Source: Pontibacter sp. E15-1
Lineage (GTDB): Bacteria; Bacteroidota; Bacteroidia; Cytophagales; Hymenobacteraceae
Assembly (NCBI RefSeq): GCF_022601975.1
Contig: NZ_JAKVIR010000020.1
Span: 60,569 to 124,568 of the forward strand
Length of the DNA stretch: 64,000 nt
Reading direction: 5' to 3'
Below are positions 34,022 through 43,306 of the stretch, piece by piece. The notes below the pieces were generated by a model, which was given only the letters and a program-made list of their open reading frames with translations, did not search any database and was not told where the DNA came from. Within the stretch, counting starts at the first letter, position 1, and the number at the start of each line of letters is the position of its first letter. The position numbers and the translations under genes were made by a program.

Positions 34022-35617
34022 TTAGTTTAACGGAATGTTGAACGGCGCAACGGTTACGTTGGCGTCAACGGCAACGCCTTTATAGTTCAGACGCTTCACG
34101 TCTTTCACTTCCAGCACTACCCTGTCTCCTTTGTTCGCCTTTGCAGCAAAGCTGGTCAGGTTTGCCTCCGGACTGTTGAACTCTTCCTGAGCAACAGGCT
34201 GGTTGTTACGCACCAGGTACGCAGTCCATTTTGTTACCCTGAAACGCGCTTCGTTCGGCAGCAGTTGCTTAAAGCCTTCGTCTGCCACAGCATCCAACTT
34301 AACGGCTCTGAAAGACTGTGCCGGAACGCCACGCTTCATATCCACAGGGCGGCCATTAACTAACGCTATCACTTCTGGCTTTGGTATAGGGCGCACCCTA
34401 AATGTTTCCTTACCGATGGCGTTGCCACCGCTGCTTACGTTGATGGTTACCTCAGTAGCCGTAGGGATGATCGTTACTTCGCCTTTCTTGGCTCCTTTTA
34501 CGGCAGAACCGCCGCTGGCGCTAAAGCTTGGGTCATACACAGCGCCCAGGGCTGGCACCTGGATGTTCAGCTCGTTGGCGCACTGGAAGTAAAGGGCCTG
34601 CACTGAGGCAGACTGTACCTGAATCACCGGCTTTGCCACCACATAATCTTCGGTAACGGTGAAGGTCGTGTCGCGGCCGTTCTGGTTGATGGTTACTTGC
34701 CCTTTCCAGGTCTGCTTCGAGTTGCCATCCGCATCATAGTTAGAGGCCGCAGCCACGAACTCAACCTGGCCCATACCATTTGATACCTTTACCGGCTTGC
34801 CCTGGAAGCTCATCTTCGGAACGATATTGTCTGAAGAAGCTGCGATAAACATGTCGGCTTTGTACTTGGTACCGGCCGCCACTGTTTTAGACTCAGCGCG
34901 CGCCATGGCAAATATTTTCTCGAACTTGATGATGTCCGCTCCCACAGAGGCTGCAAGTTTCTGCAAGGCATCCGCCTCATACTTCAGAATCTCGCTCTCC
35001 TTCTGAGAAAGCACCGCCAAAGCGGCTACCATCGGCGTTTCTTCGAAGTTCAGTTCTGCAAAGTCCTTGTTTTTCTGCGACTTGTCTTTGCTGGCTACCG
35101 GGTCTTCTGATCCGTCAAGGGCCAGTTTCTCCGGCGTGTTCGGATTATACTGCTTCAGGAACTTCGCATACTCGTTTAGTTTTCCTTTCAGCACATACCC
35201 TGCGCCATTCCGCTTGTTAGATGCACCAATCATGGTGTTGGCCACAATGTCGTTGCCTTCCGGCTGAGCGTAGCCTCCTTCTTCTGTCATTCCGCCGCTC
35301 TTCTCGATCAGCTCTTTGCGAAGGCCCTGAATATAGCTTACTAAGTCAGCGGTTTGCTCCCGTACTGTTTGTGCGTTTTTCAGCACGCGGTTGTCATTGG
35401 CAGATGGGGTTTTGTTCTCTGCAATGGCAGCCTGAATATTTGATACAACCCCGGCGTTATCGGTTACTGTCCTCTTGTTCACTTCCTGCAAACTCTCGTC
35501 GAGGAACTGGAACTTTAACAGAATAGCCGAGCTCACGTTTAGGGCCAGCATAGCGGTCAGTACGAGGTACATCATACCGATCATCTTCTGCCGTGGTGAT
35601 TCTTTTCCTCCAGCCAT
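34022..35617 (-). CDS. gldM: Gliding motility / type IX secretion motor protein GldM
   Basis: The 531 aa protein has one N-terminal membrane helix (MIGMMYLVLTAMLALNVSSAILLKF, about 12-36) that packs into the GldL helices to form the proton-driven motor. The rest is periplasmic, with several beta domains that reach to the GldK/N ring. MAGGKESPRQKMIGMMYLVLTAML is nearly invariant in the family. The stop is followed 21 bp later by gldN. Confidence 0.95.
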   Translation of the reverse strand: MAGGKESPRQKMIGMMYLVLTAMLALNVSSAILLKFQFLDESLQEVNKRTVTDNAGVVSNIQAAIAENKTPSANDNRVLKNAQTVREQTADLVSYIQGLRKELIEKSGGMTEEGGYAQPEGNDIVANTMIGASNKRNGAGYVLKGKLNEYAKFLKQYNPNTPEKLALDGSEDPVASKDKSQKNKDFAELNFEETPMVAALAVLSQKESEILKYEADALQKLAASVGADIIKFEKIFAMARAESKTVAAGTKYKADMFIAASSDNIVPKMSFQGKPVKVSNGMGQVEFVAAASNYDADGNSKQTWKGQVTINQNGRDTTFTVTEDYVVAKPVIQVQSASVQALYFQCANELNIQVPALGAVYDPSFSASGGSAVKGAKKGEVTIIPTATEVTINVSSGGNAIGKETFRVRPIPKPEVIALVNGRPVDMKRGVPAQSFRAVKLDAVADEGFKQLLPNEARFRVTKWTAYLVRNNQPVAQEEFNSPEANLTSFAAKANKGDRVVLEVKDVKRLNYKGVAVDANVTVAPFNIPLN

Positions 35618-35672
35618 TTTATACTATATATAAACTGTTAATTCGTAATGATTAAAGAACTTCGGTTATTGA

Positions 35673-36470
35673 CTAACCTTTCATCGCGGTCAGCATGTTC
35701 CCGTACACCGTGTTCAGGTTGTGCAGGTTGTGCGTCAGGCGAGATACTTCGTCTTTAAACTGCGCGGTGTCTTTGCTGGCATCTGTCAGGTTCTCCATGG
35801 CCATGCTCAGGTTTCCGTAGAACTTGTTCATGGATTTCAGGTGGTTGTTGGCATCCTGAAGCTCCATTTCGTAAACAGCGTTCAGCGCGCCCAGGTTCCG
35901 GGTCATGTTCTGTACCTGACCGTGGTACTCCTTGGCATCTACCGTGGTACCAGCCATTTGCGACAGGGCATCGGCTGTGGCAGCATACGCTTTGTTAATC
36001 TCGCCAAGCTGGTTGGCAGCAGCTCTCACACGCACGTTATACTCATCGGTGGCGGCGGTTGCCTGGCTCAGGTCAGCCAGCTGGGCAGTGGTATCGCTCA
36101 GTCTGTTCAGGCCAAAACCGAGGTTGTTGATAGACTCCGGAGTGATGTCGGCGTTGCGCAGCATATCATCCAGTTTGCCTGTAATAGAAGGTCCGCTTGA
36201 CGCATGCGCTGGCACCAGGCCCTCACCTGCGTAATCATCAGCCAGTTGCGGGTATACCTTTGCCCAGTCTGGCTCATGCCCCTGTGGCTGGAACGCACTT
36301 AGGGCGAAGATTACCGCCTCTGTCAAGAGACCTATGATAAGCATTTCGTTTGCGAAGTCCCAGTGCTGGATCTTGAACAATGCACCCACAATTACGACGG
36401 CAGCACCAAGACCATACACTTTGGGCATCAAGACGTCGAACAGGAAATTACGACCATTAGCTTTGCTCAT
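35673..36470 (-). CDS. gldL: Gliding motility / type IX secretion motor protein GldL
   Basis: The 265 aa inner-membrane protein has two helices near the N terminus (about 12-32 and 38-58). IVGALFKIQHWDFANEMLIIGLLTEAVIF carries the conserved Lys/His pair and the Glu thought to carry protons. The remainder is a cytoplasmic helical region rich in coiled coil. With GldM it forms the rotary motor that powers secretion and gliding. Confidence 0.95.
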   Translation of the reverse strand: MSKANGRNFLFDVLMPKVYGLGAAVVIVGALFKIQHWDFANEMLIIGLLTEAVIFALSAFQPQGHEPDWAKVYPQLADDYAGEGLVPAHASSGPSITGKLDDMLRNADITPESINNLGFGLNRLSDTTAQLADLSQATAATDEYNVRVRAAANQLGEINKAYAATADALSQMAGTTVDAKEYHGQVQNMTRNLGALNAVYEMELQDANNHLKSMNKFYGNLSMAMENLTDASKDTAQFKDEVSRLTHNLHNLNTVYGNMLTAMKG

Positions 36471-36552
36471 TTTGTTTTCTAATTAATTGTGAACGTTAAA
36501 AAAAGGTTGAAAAGGGTTGGGTTGATTATTGAAATGGTTGTTTACTAAAATC

Positions 36553-37572
36553 TTATCTGAATTCGTTGCCTGAAGATCTTCCCAGGTAAATCATCGCGTT
36601 GCGGAAACCGATATATGAACGGGCAGAATCCTGATACTCAAAATTACGCGTGCCTGTCTCCAGGAAGTATGCGATGTCTTTCCATGAACCGCCTCTTACT
36701 ACTTTGCGCGGCTCATCGTCTTTGTAATATACCGGGTTCAAGTCCCAGGTAATCGGCACAGTGGCATCCGAGTAAGCATCTGCGCACCACTCTGCCACGT
36801 TGCCCGACATATCATAGAGGCCGAAGTCGTTGGGGAAGAACTGGGCTACAGGGGCAGTATAAGTAAAGCCATCGCTATAGTAGTCGCCGCGGCCCGGCTT
36901 AAAGTTGGCCAGCAGGCAGCCCTTGCCATTGCGCAGGTATGGCCCACCCCATGGGTATACAGCCATGTCGCGGCCGCCTCTGGCAGCATACTCCCACTCT
37001 GCCTCTGTTGGCAAACGGAACTGCGGCATCGGTGCCATGCCTTCCTCCTGGTTGGCCTGGTTCTTATGCTTGGTGCGCCACTCGCTAAATTGTTTGGCGG
37101 CAAACCAGTCCACGCCCACCACCGGGTAATCGTCGAAGGCAGGGTGCGAGAAATAGTACTCCATCAAAGGGTCGCCCATATGATAGGTATAGTCTTTCAC
37201 CCATACAGTAGTGTCCGGGTAAAGCTGCGTCATCACGTATTCTTCGCCCAGCACGTCCAGCGAATCCTGCATCATCACGTTGATAAACTGTCGGTATTCG
37301 TTGTTCGTGATCTCGGTTTCGTCCATATAAAAGCCGCCGATGGTCACCTGCTTGTTCAGGTTGGCCATAGACGCTGCAATATCCTGATCTGCCTGCCCCA
37401 TGTGAAAGGTACCGCCCGGGCATATCACCATGCCGTATGGCACTGCCTGCGGATTGTACTCTGGACGGTCTTCAGCTCCTACAAGATCTCCTTGCGGCCC
37501 ACGTCTCATCCCGCAGCTTGCAAGCAGTACCACCGCCAATGCGAATGAAGACAGCTTTATTAGTTTGTTCAT
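36553..37572 (-). CDS. gldK: Gliding motility / type IX secretion lipoprotein GldK (sulfatase-modifying-factor fold)
   Basis: The 339 aa protein has a signal peptide with lipobox LLASC (Cys20) and an FGE-sulfatase-like fold: GTFHMGQADQDIA, MDETEITNNEYRQF, RLPTEAEWEYAARGG and MSGNVAEWCADAY. GldK does not make formylglycine; in relatives it forms the outer-membrane-attached ring with GldN. It is the first gene of the block, with a TATATTTG box upstream (37635-37642). Confidence 0.95.
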   Translation of the reverse strand: MNKLIKLSSFALAVVLLASCGMRRGPQGDLVGAEDRPEYNPQAVPYGMVICPGGTFHMGQADQDIAASMANLNKQVTIGGFYMDETEITNNEYRQFINVMMQDSLDVLGEEYVMTQLYPDTTVWVKDYTYHMGDPLMEYYFSHPAFDDYPVVGVDWFAAKQFSEWRTKHKNQANQEEGMAPMPQFRLPTEAEWEYAARGGRDMAVYPWGGPYLRNGKGCLLANFKPGRGDYYSDGFTYTAPVAQFFPNDFGLYDMSGNVAEWCADAYSDATVPITWDLNPVYYKDDEPRKVVRGGSWKDIAYFLETGTRNFEYQDSARSYIGFRNAMIYLGRSSGNEFR

Positions 37573-37802
37573 GATGACTATTAAAAGAAGTAAAAATTTT
37601 AATAATGTAATTTAATACACGTTGACAGGTGTAGCAAATATATAAGAAATAGGATCAATTAAAAAACAATTCAGATGCCCCCGCATTTATTATTTTTAAA
37701 CGCGTTAAATAGCTGATTATTATTCTACTAAATAATGATTTGCGACAATATTTATAGAAAAAATCTACAAACAGTACAAAAAACGGGCGTTTTACGGTGC
37801 AA
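37573..37802. other. AT-rich leader and promoter region of gldKLMN
   Basis: About 230 bp without a gene, very AT-rich. On the minus strand TATATTTG (37635-37642) fits TAnnTTTG, giving a leader of about 60 nt. No exact -33 TTTG occurs at the usual 19-20 bp; TTG occurs closer. Confidence 0.5.
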
Positions 37803-38768
37803 TTATTTTGTAAAATAGTAGCGGGGGGTTCGTACAGGCGGCTTGAATCTGATGATTGGCTCCGGTAAGCGATAATTCAGCATCACTTCATGCGATGTGG
37901 CCGCCTTGGCAGCCTCGTTAAAAGTTGTTACGTCTATGGCATATCCTACCCGAAGCGCGTTGTCCTGAAACAAAGACATTCCCACAAGCGCACTAACAGC
38001 TTCCTGATGCCTATAATTCAATCCTGCCCAATATTTTCCTAAATAAGTTGCCCGCCCTCCGATGTCAAAAGAAAACGCCTCGGTGTCGTGCTTCAGCAGG
38101 ACTGTGGGCGTGATCGTGATGTCCTCTGTAAGGGGCAAATGGTAGCCCGCTGTTATATATATATGGTTCTCTCCCAACAAGGTGCCTTTGCCCATGTTGG
38201 TAGAATCGGCAAACTCAAACTGCGCGTTCAGCAAGTTGGTTATACCCCCACCGGCATAAAACGCCGCCGACTCATACCACAGGCCCGCACCCAGGTCAAA
38301 CTTCGTGTCGGAGCTGTTGTAGGGCACGCTGGGGTCATTGTCGTCTATGGCGCGGTAGTTACCTTTTTTGTAGTTGTTGAGGTTGCCCTGCACCCCCAAG
38401 CCCAGTTTGCCCGCGTCCCCTATCCTGATATGGTAGGAATACGAAACCGCTGCCGACAAAATCGTGGTATTGCCTATCTGGTCGCGCACCAGGTTCAGGC
38501 CCAGGCCACCATGCAACAGGCGCACCGGCGTGTGGGCCGTGAGCAGCAACGTTTTGGGGGAGCCGCCATCATCAAAAGAAGCGGTGTAGCCGAGCCACTG
38601 ATAGCGGTAAATAGAGGTAAACTCCGGCCTGTTGGTGATGCCGGCGTAGGCGGGGCTAATCTGCATGCCATTAAACCCATAATGCGTGAACTGCGGTTGT
38701 TGCTGCGCCACCACCACAAAAGGGGCGAGCAGGAACAGCGGCAGTAAAACGTATAGAAGCTTCTTCAT
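37803..38768 (-). CDS. porP: PorP/SprF-family type IX secretion membrane protein
   Basis: The product is 321 aa from the ATG at 38768 (MKKLLYVLLPLFLLAPFVVVAQQQPQFTHYGFN); an ATG at 38780 is also possible, while 38828 lies inside the promoter. After the leader comes QFTHYGFNGMQISPAYAGITNRPEFTSIYRYQW, the family hallmark, then a beta-barrel-like sequence ending in TK. PorP/SprF proteins help export or anchor substrates of the type IX system. It is upstream of gldK on the same strand but has its own promoter. Confidence 0.9.
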   Translation of the reverse strand: MKKLLYVLLPLFLLAPFVVVAQQQPQFTHYGFNGMQISPAYAGITNRPEFTSIYRYQWLGYTASFDDGGSPKTLLLTAHTPVRLLHGGLGLNLVRDQIGNTTILSAAVSYSYHIRIGDAGKLGLGVQGNLNNYKKGNYRAIDDNDPSVPYNSSDTKFDLGAGLWYESAAFYAGGGITNLLNAQFEFADSTNMGKGTLLGENHIYITAGYHLPLTEDITITPTVLLKHDTEAFSFDIGGRATYLGKYWAGLNYRHQEAVSALVGMSLFQDNALRVGYAIDVTTFNEAAKAATSHEVMLNYRLPEPIIRFKPPVRTPRYYFTK

Positions 38769-38825
38769 AGGCTTTGACATCAGGGTAACGTGCGCAAGCG
38801 GCGCGCAGACATATAACCCGCCTTC

Positions 38826-38856
38826 CAAATATAGTTATAAAACACTAAAACGCAAA
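38826..38856 (-). promoter_or_regulatory. Promoter of the porP/sprF-like gene
   Basis: The minus strand has TTTG (38853-38856), then 19 bp, then TATATTTG (38826-38833): both boxes of the Bacteroidota sigma-A consensus at the correct spacing. This decides the start of the gene, since any ATG at or above 38828 would not be transcribed. Confidence 0.75.
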
Positions 38857-38934
38857 CGCCCGCCTGCCAACTCACAGTGCTTGCATTTGCGCTTTATTAC
38901 CTATGTATTCTTAGGATAAAAGTTGCGTATTGCC

Positions 38935-39744
38935 TTATTTATTTAGGTCCTGCACCTGGGTCTGTATATACACCTCAATTGCACCTGTCATAGATGGGGC
39001 ATTGGGCATGGGCGCCTCGATATCCAGTTCCAGGCCGGCATCGCGCACTGCCTTGGCGGTGGTGGGCCCAAAGGCGGCGATGCGCGTGTTGTTCTGCTGG
39101 AAGTCCGGGAAGTTAATGAACAGCGAGCTGATGCCGGACGGGCTAAAGAAGGCAATACAGTCATACGTTACGTCGTCCAGGTCAGACAGGTCGGCCGCCA
39201 CGGTTTTGTAGATGATCGCCTCGGTGTGCTTGATCTTGTTCGTCGTCAGGAATTCCGGGATATCGTCTTTGCGGATGTTGGAGCAGGGGAACAGGTATGT
39301 CTCGTTCTTGTGCTTCTTGATCACCTCAAAGAGGTCTTTGGCCGTTTTCTCGCCCACAAACAACTTGCGCTTGCGCAGCGTGATGTACTTTTGCAGGTAG
39401 TAGGCCGTTTGGTCTGAGATGCAGAAATACTTCATGTCGGCGGGCATCTCCACCTTGCTCTCCTGGCAGATCCTGAAGAAATGGTCTACCGCGTTGCGGC
39501 TCGTGAAAATCACGGCTGTGTGCTCCAGAATGTCCACCTTGTCCTTCCTGAACTCTTTGAAAGGCACTGGCTCTACTTCAATAAACGCCCTGAAATCGAC
39601 CTTGATGTCGTACTTCTCTGCGATTGACAAATAAGGGGAGTTATCGGTAGTGGGCTGTGGTTGCGTTACCAGAATCGTCTTGATCGGCACTCTATACCTT
39701 TCGGGGGATGCGCTGCCCTTTGCGTTGCTTTCAGCCATAGTCAC
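38935..39744 (-). CDS. hemD: Uroporphyrinogen-III synthase
   Basis: The 269 aa two-domain protein cyclises hydroxymethylbilane with inversion of ring D in haem and sirohaem synthesis. KTILVTQPQ at the start, AVIFTSRNAVDHFF, and later AFFSPSGISSLFINFP and IAAFGPTTAKAVRDAGLELDIEAPMPNAPSMTGAI are typical. The N terminus has about 20 extra residues, as in relatives. The DUF4271 gene lies directly upstream on the same strand; the two are neighbours across Bacteroidota. Confidence 0.92.
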   Translation of the reverse strand: MTMAESNAKGSASPERYRVPIKTILVTQPQPTTDNSPYLSIAEKYDIKVDFRAFIEVEPVPFKEFRKDKVDILEHTAVIFTSRNAVDHFFRICQESKVEMPADMKYFCISDQTAYYLQKYITLRKRKLFVGEKTAKDLFEVIKKHKNETYLFPCSNIRKDDIPEFLTTNKIKHTEAIIYKTVAADLSDLDDVTYDCIAFFSPSGISSLFINFPDFQQNNTRIAAFGPTTAKAVRDAGLELDIEAPMPNAPSMTGAIEVYIQTQVQDLNK

Positions 39745-39802
39745 TTGATAGGGTTATTATAATTCTCCTGCAGCAATCCCGCCTTTGTAGCCTTCCGTGA
39801 AA

Positions 39803-40987
39803 CTAGAAATTAAAAACAATCAACTTCAGCATAATGGCCAACGGAATCACTTCTGTGGCGCAAAGGTATGAAAATAAATGCAAATTTAGTACAGATGCCT
39901 TTTTATTTACCGTCGCGAATACACGCATTATTGTGACAATCAAGACAATCGACACGGCCAGGTTCGACACCAGCAAAATCGTGTCTGGCATGGCGGTGTT
40001 GAGCGCCAGGTAGAGCAGTACCACCAGGGGCAGCGATATGCCCAGAAATAGTATTGATCTTATAAACTCGCGGTATTGCAGTTGCACCACCTCCTCCAGC
40101 CCAAAGATAAACCCCATGATTTTCAGGAAGAGGTATTTTAGCACGATCACCATAAAGATGAGCAGTGTATAAAACAGGATTTTGGTGGTGATATCCGCCT
40201 CCGACACCGGGAAAAGCTGGTTGAAGAGCTGAATCTGCTGCACGTTGGTATGGATTGCCGTGATCAGGAGGGCCAGCGTAAGCGAGAACGCCAGGATAAA
40301 CAGCAGGCTGGGCAGCGAGCTGACCGGCTTTACCAGCACCCCCTCATCCAGCGCGTTGGTGCGGAGGTATGCGTTAACCCCGAAAAGGCTGCTGAAGTCC
40401 TTCGGAAAGCTCGTGCGCAACGCCCCATACAGCAAGCCGGTCACCAGCAGAAACAGAATGAAGGCGCTTTGGTTGGCATAGTCGCGCATGCGCACCGGCA
40501 GGAGCCGCTCGCTCGCCTGCTGGCTGCGCTCCGGGTCGCGCACCTGGTTCCGGAACGAGTTGATGTTGGGCACTTGCCGCGGGTGCCATACCGTGAGCAG
40601 ATACTTTCCCTCTATCGGGGCAATGCCTTTGCTAAACTGAGTGATGTCGAGGGTATACGCGGCGGAAAAGTCGGCTTTGAAAATGAGCTGGTTGTTGAGG
40701 TATAGGCAAAGGTCCTTGGGTGCCGTGAACCCAATACTGAACGGTTGCCCCTGCGCCACCGACAGCCACTGGTGCAGGGCGGTATGGCCGGTGTTTCTGC
40801 CTGCCACGTAGGGCATCAGCTGGTCGCCGCCCTCCACTGCCACCAGCCAGTCAGCGGTCAGGGTGTTTTTCTGGTCCAGCGGAAGCACCTGGGCATACCC
40901 CGGAGCCACTCCCAGCCATACCAGCAGGGCACATATAACTAGAAGGTGGCTACGCTCTCGCTTTCGCCCTTGGAACACTCTGTGCAC
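39803..40987 (-). CDS. DUF4271 membrane protein
   Basis: The 394 aa protein has a signal peptide ending GYAQ, an extracytoplasmic N-terminal part (about 32-160), then about seven hydrophobic helices in the C-terminal 230 residues, ending FLSYLCATEVIPLAIMLKL-like (here FSYLCATEVIPLAIMLKL), the DUF4271 core. Function is unknown. Its start overlaps the end of the wecA-like gene by 38 bp, so they are translationally coupled, and hemD follows. Confidence 0.82.
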   Translation of the reverse strand: MHRVFQGRKRERSHLLVICALLVWLGVAPGYAQVLPLDQKNTLTADWLVAVEGGDQLMPYVAGRNTGHTALHQWLSVAQGQPFSIGFTAPKDLCLYLNNQLIFKADFSAAYTLDITQFSKGIAPIEGKYLLTVWHPRQVPNINSFRNQVRDPERSQQASERLLPVRMRDYANQSAFILFLLVTGLLYGALRTSFPKDFSSLFGVNAYLRTNALDEGVLVKPVSSLPSLLFILAFSLTLALLITAIHTNVQQIQLFNQLFPVSEADITTKILFYTLLIFMVIVLKYLFLKIMGFIFGLEEVVQLQYREFIRSILFLGISLPLVVLLYLALNTAMPDTILLVSNLAVSIVLIVTIMRVFATVNKKASVLNLHLFSYLCATEVIPLAIMLKLIVFNF

Positions 40988-42011
40988 TGCGCGATTTGTA
41001 AACTCCCAAAATGATACTTAAAGCCACCGAGAAACCCAGCAGCACCAGCAGGATATTCAGGTTCCCCCAGTCCCCGAAGCTCACCACGAAGGTGATCACC
41101 AGGATGTTGATCATACCCAGGATCAGCACAGTGCTAATCTGGTTGAAACCCATGGCCAGCAGCCGGTGGTGTATATGGTTCTTGTCGGGCGCAAAGGGAG
41201 ACCTGCCTTTCATGACCCGGATGATGGAGACGCGCAGCGTGTCGAAGAGGGGGATGAACAAGATGCCCAGGGCCACGGTCGGTGCCGCCGCCTCCGCCCG
41301 CATCTCTATAAACTGTATGGCCAGGATAGACACGATGAAACCGCACAGCAGTGAGCCCGTGTCGCCCATAAAAATGGTGGCCCTATGGAAATTATACCGC
41401 AGAAACCCCAGTATCCCGCCGATCAGGCAGAAAGCCACTGCCGCGTAGTTGCCGAAGGCAGCGCCGCCGAAGAGGTAAAAGTACATGCCGAAGGTAGTGG
41501 CGATGATCAGGACAATCGTTCCGGCCAGGCCGTCCAGCCCGTCGATCAGGTTAATCGCGTTGGTGACGCCCACAATCACCAGGAACGTGAAGCCGTAGCT
41601 CATACCCACCTGCAGCTCGCCAATCCCGAAGATGCCCTGAAAGCTCGTGATCCGGATATCGGCCATGAACATGACGATGCCGGTGGCCAGCAGCTGCACG
41701 GCAAACTTTTTCAGGGCCGAGATCGTGATCAGGTCGTCTTTCAGACCGATAAAGAAGAGGATAATGCAGCCTGCCAGCAGCTGCTGCACGCCGTTGCCCA
41801 GATCTGTGAAGATCGTGAGGGCCGACATGAAGCCTGCAAACATGGCCAGCCCTCCCAGCCGTGGCGTCAGCTCCTCGTGCACGGTGCGCACATTCGGCTT
41901 ATCCAGGATGTTTTTCAGGTGCGCTACCCTGATGATGGACGGAACAGCGAATATAGCAATAAGGAAAGCCCAGGTAAAGGCAAGAACGAGGGGTAAGATT
42001 CTCTGATCCAT
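40950..42011 (-). CDS. WecA/TagO-type UDP-sugar:undecaprenyl-phosphate sugar-1-phosphate transferase
   Basis: The 353 aa polytopic enzyme loads the first sugar phosphate onto the lipid carrier for surface polysaccharide synthesis. DKPNVRTVHEELTPRLGG, GLKDDL (catalytic Asp pair), NAINLIDGLDGLAG, FMGDTGSLL and DKNHIHHRLL are the family motifs in order. The exact sugar (GlcNAc or another) is not determined by the sequence. The C terminus is Arg/Lys-rich. It may act with gmd/fcl in glycan assembly (inference). Confidence 0.92.
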   Translation of the reverse strand: MDQRILPLVLAFTWAFLIAIFAVPSIIRVAHLKNILDKPNVRTVHEELTPRLGGLAMFAGFMSALTIFTDLGNGVQQLLAGCIILFFIGLKDDLITISALKKFAVQLLATGIVMFMADIRITSFQGIFGIGELQVGMSYGFTFLVIVGVTNAINLIDGLDGLAGTIVLIIATTFGMYFYLFGGAAFGNYAAVAFCLIGGILGFLRYNFHRATIFMGDTGSLLCGFIVSILAIQFIEMRAEAAAPTVALGILFIPLFDTLRVSIIRVMKGRSPFAPDKNHIHHRLLAMGFNQISTVLILGMINILVITFVVSFGDWGNLNILLVLLGFSVALSIILGVYKSRSAQSVPRAKARA

Positions 42012-42181
42012 AAGCTCAAAACTAAAGCGAAGAAAGGGACTTCACTTCTTTCACGTATTTAACAACAGCACACACCGTTTCTTCCAACGGCTTATTATCA
42101 GACAAATATACAAGCAATTTTCTGTTTAAAATACTAATGTCGGGGCTTTTGCCATTTGTGCTTATTTGCCCGGGCAGGATA

Positions 42182-42586
42182 CTACGAATGCAGCACGCCC
42201 TGCATTTGCAGCATGCTTATCTCAATCAGGTTGCTGGCCTGTATGGCATCCGGAACGAAGACAAACTTCTTGTCAAATATTTTATTGTTGATGTAGTAGC
42301 TCACCCAGTACTCGTTGTTGATATGGAAGATGGCCGGGTCGATGGGCTCTACTTGCACAAAGCTCTTGGCCTCTATGCGCTCAAACATGTGCCGCAGCAC
42401 CGACGTTTTCACCTCTTCGCCGTCAACCTGGCCATACCCTTTTGAGGTAATCAGCACATTATCAATCGGAAAAGCGTTGTTGTTCAGCAAGTACACGTTC
42501 CATACCGCTTCCCCGGTTTCGCCGGCAGAGGTGGCTACGGCCACAGCGATTCCCTCTACTGTGCCAAAATCAATATCCTTTTTCAT
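42182..42586 (-). CDS. Conserved hypothetical protein coupled to lipB
   Basis: The 134 aa soluble protein has alternating beta-strand-like segments (WNVYLLNNNAFPIDNVLITSKGYG, YWVSYYINNKIFDKKFVFVP) and no signal or membrane helix. I recall no named family. Its ATG overlaps the lipB stop by 4 bp, so it is translationally coupled to lipB. Its role is unknown. Confidence 0.75.
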   Translation of the reverse strand: MKKDIDFGTVEGIAVAVATSAGETGEAVWNVYLLNNNAFPIDNVLITSKGYGQVDGEEVKTSVLRHMFERIEAKSFVQVEPIDPAIFHINNEYWVSYYINNKIFDKKFVFVPDAIQASNLIEISMLQMQGVLHS

Positions 42587-43305
42587 GCAGTGGCTTTGGT
42601 AATGGTGGCCCCAAACAGGTCAGCCAGGTGTTTTTGCATCTTTTCTTCCACCTCTGGCAGCGGAACCTCGCGCCCCAGTTCCTTTGCCAGTGAGGTTACC
42701 TGCTTGTCTGAGATGCCACAGGGTACAATGTTGTTAAAATAATCCAAGTCCGCGTTTACGTTGAAGGCAAAGCCGTGCATGGTTACCCAGCGGCTGCACT
42801 TCACGCCCAGGGCGCAGATCTTGCGCGGGTTGCGCTGCTCCTCATGGTCGAGCCATACCCCCGTGAGCCCCGGTATGCGGCCAGCGGCAACGCCATACTC
42901 CGCCAGGGTCAGGATAACCGCCTCCTCTAGCAGGCGCAGGTACTTGTGTATGTCTGTAAAGAAGTTCTCCAGGTCCAGGATTGGGTAACCGACCAGCTGG
43001 CCGGGGCCGTGGTAAGTGATATCGCCGCCCCGGTTTATCTTATAATAGGTGGCGCCTTTTTCTTTCAGCCCTTCCGCATTCAGGAGCAGGTGCTCCTCGT
43101 GGCCGCTCTTGCCCAGCGTGTACACGTGGGGGTGCGAGCAGAACAGCAGGTAGTTGGGCGTGGGCTGCTGCGCCCCGGCCTCTGCCTTGCGGTTTTGCAC
43201 CTTCAGCTCCAGGATGCTGTTAAAGACTTTCTCCTGGTACTCCCAAGCCTCTTTATAGTCCATCAGGCCGAGGTGCTCGAATTTTATCGCTGTGTTTTTC
43301 TGCAC
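42583..43305 (-). CDS. lipB: Octanoyl-[ACP]:protein N-octanoyltransferase
   Basis: The 240 aa enzyme moves octanoyl groups from ACP to lipoyl domains. RGGDITYHGPGQLVGYPI is the family signature. KICALGVKCSRWVTMHGFAFNVN carries the catalytic Lys, and NNIVPCGI the nucleophilic Cys. It starts 1 bp after the isomerase gene stop and overlaps the next gene by 4 bp, forming a tight three-gene unit. Confidence 0.96.
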   Translation of the reverse strand: MQKNTAIKFEHLGLMDYKEAWEYQEKVFNSILELKVQNRKAEAGAQQPTPNYLLFCSHPHVYTLGKSGHEEHLLLNAEGLKEKGATYYKINRGGDITYHGPGQLVGYPILDLENFFTDIHKYLRLLEEAVILTLAEYGVAAGRIPGLTGVWLDHEEQRNPRKICALGVKCSRWVTMHGFAFNVNADLDYFNNIVPCGISDKQVTSLAKELGREVPLPEVEEKMQKHLADLFGATITKATA

Positions 43306-43306
43306 G

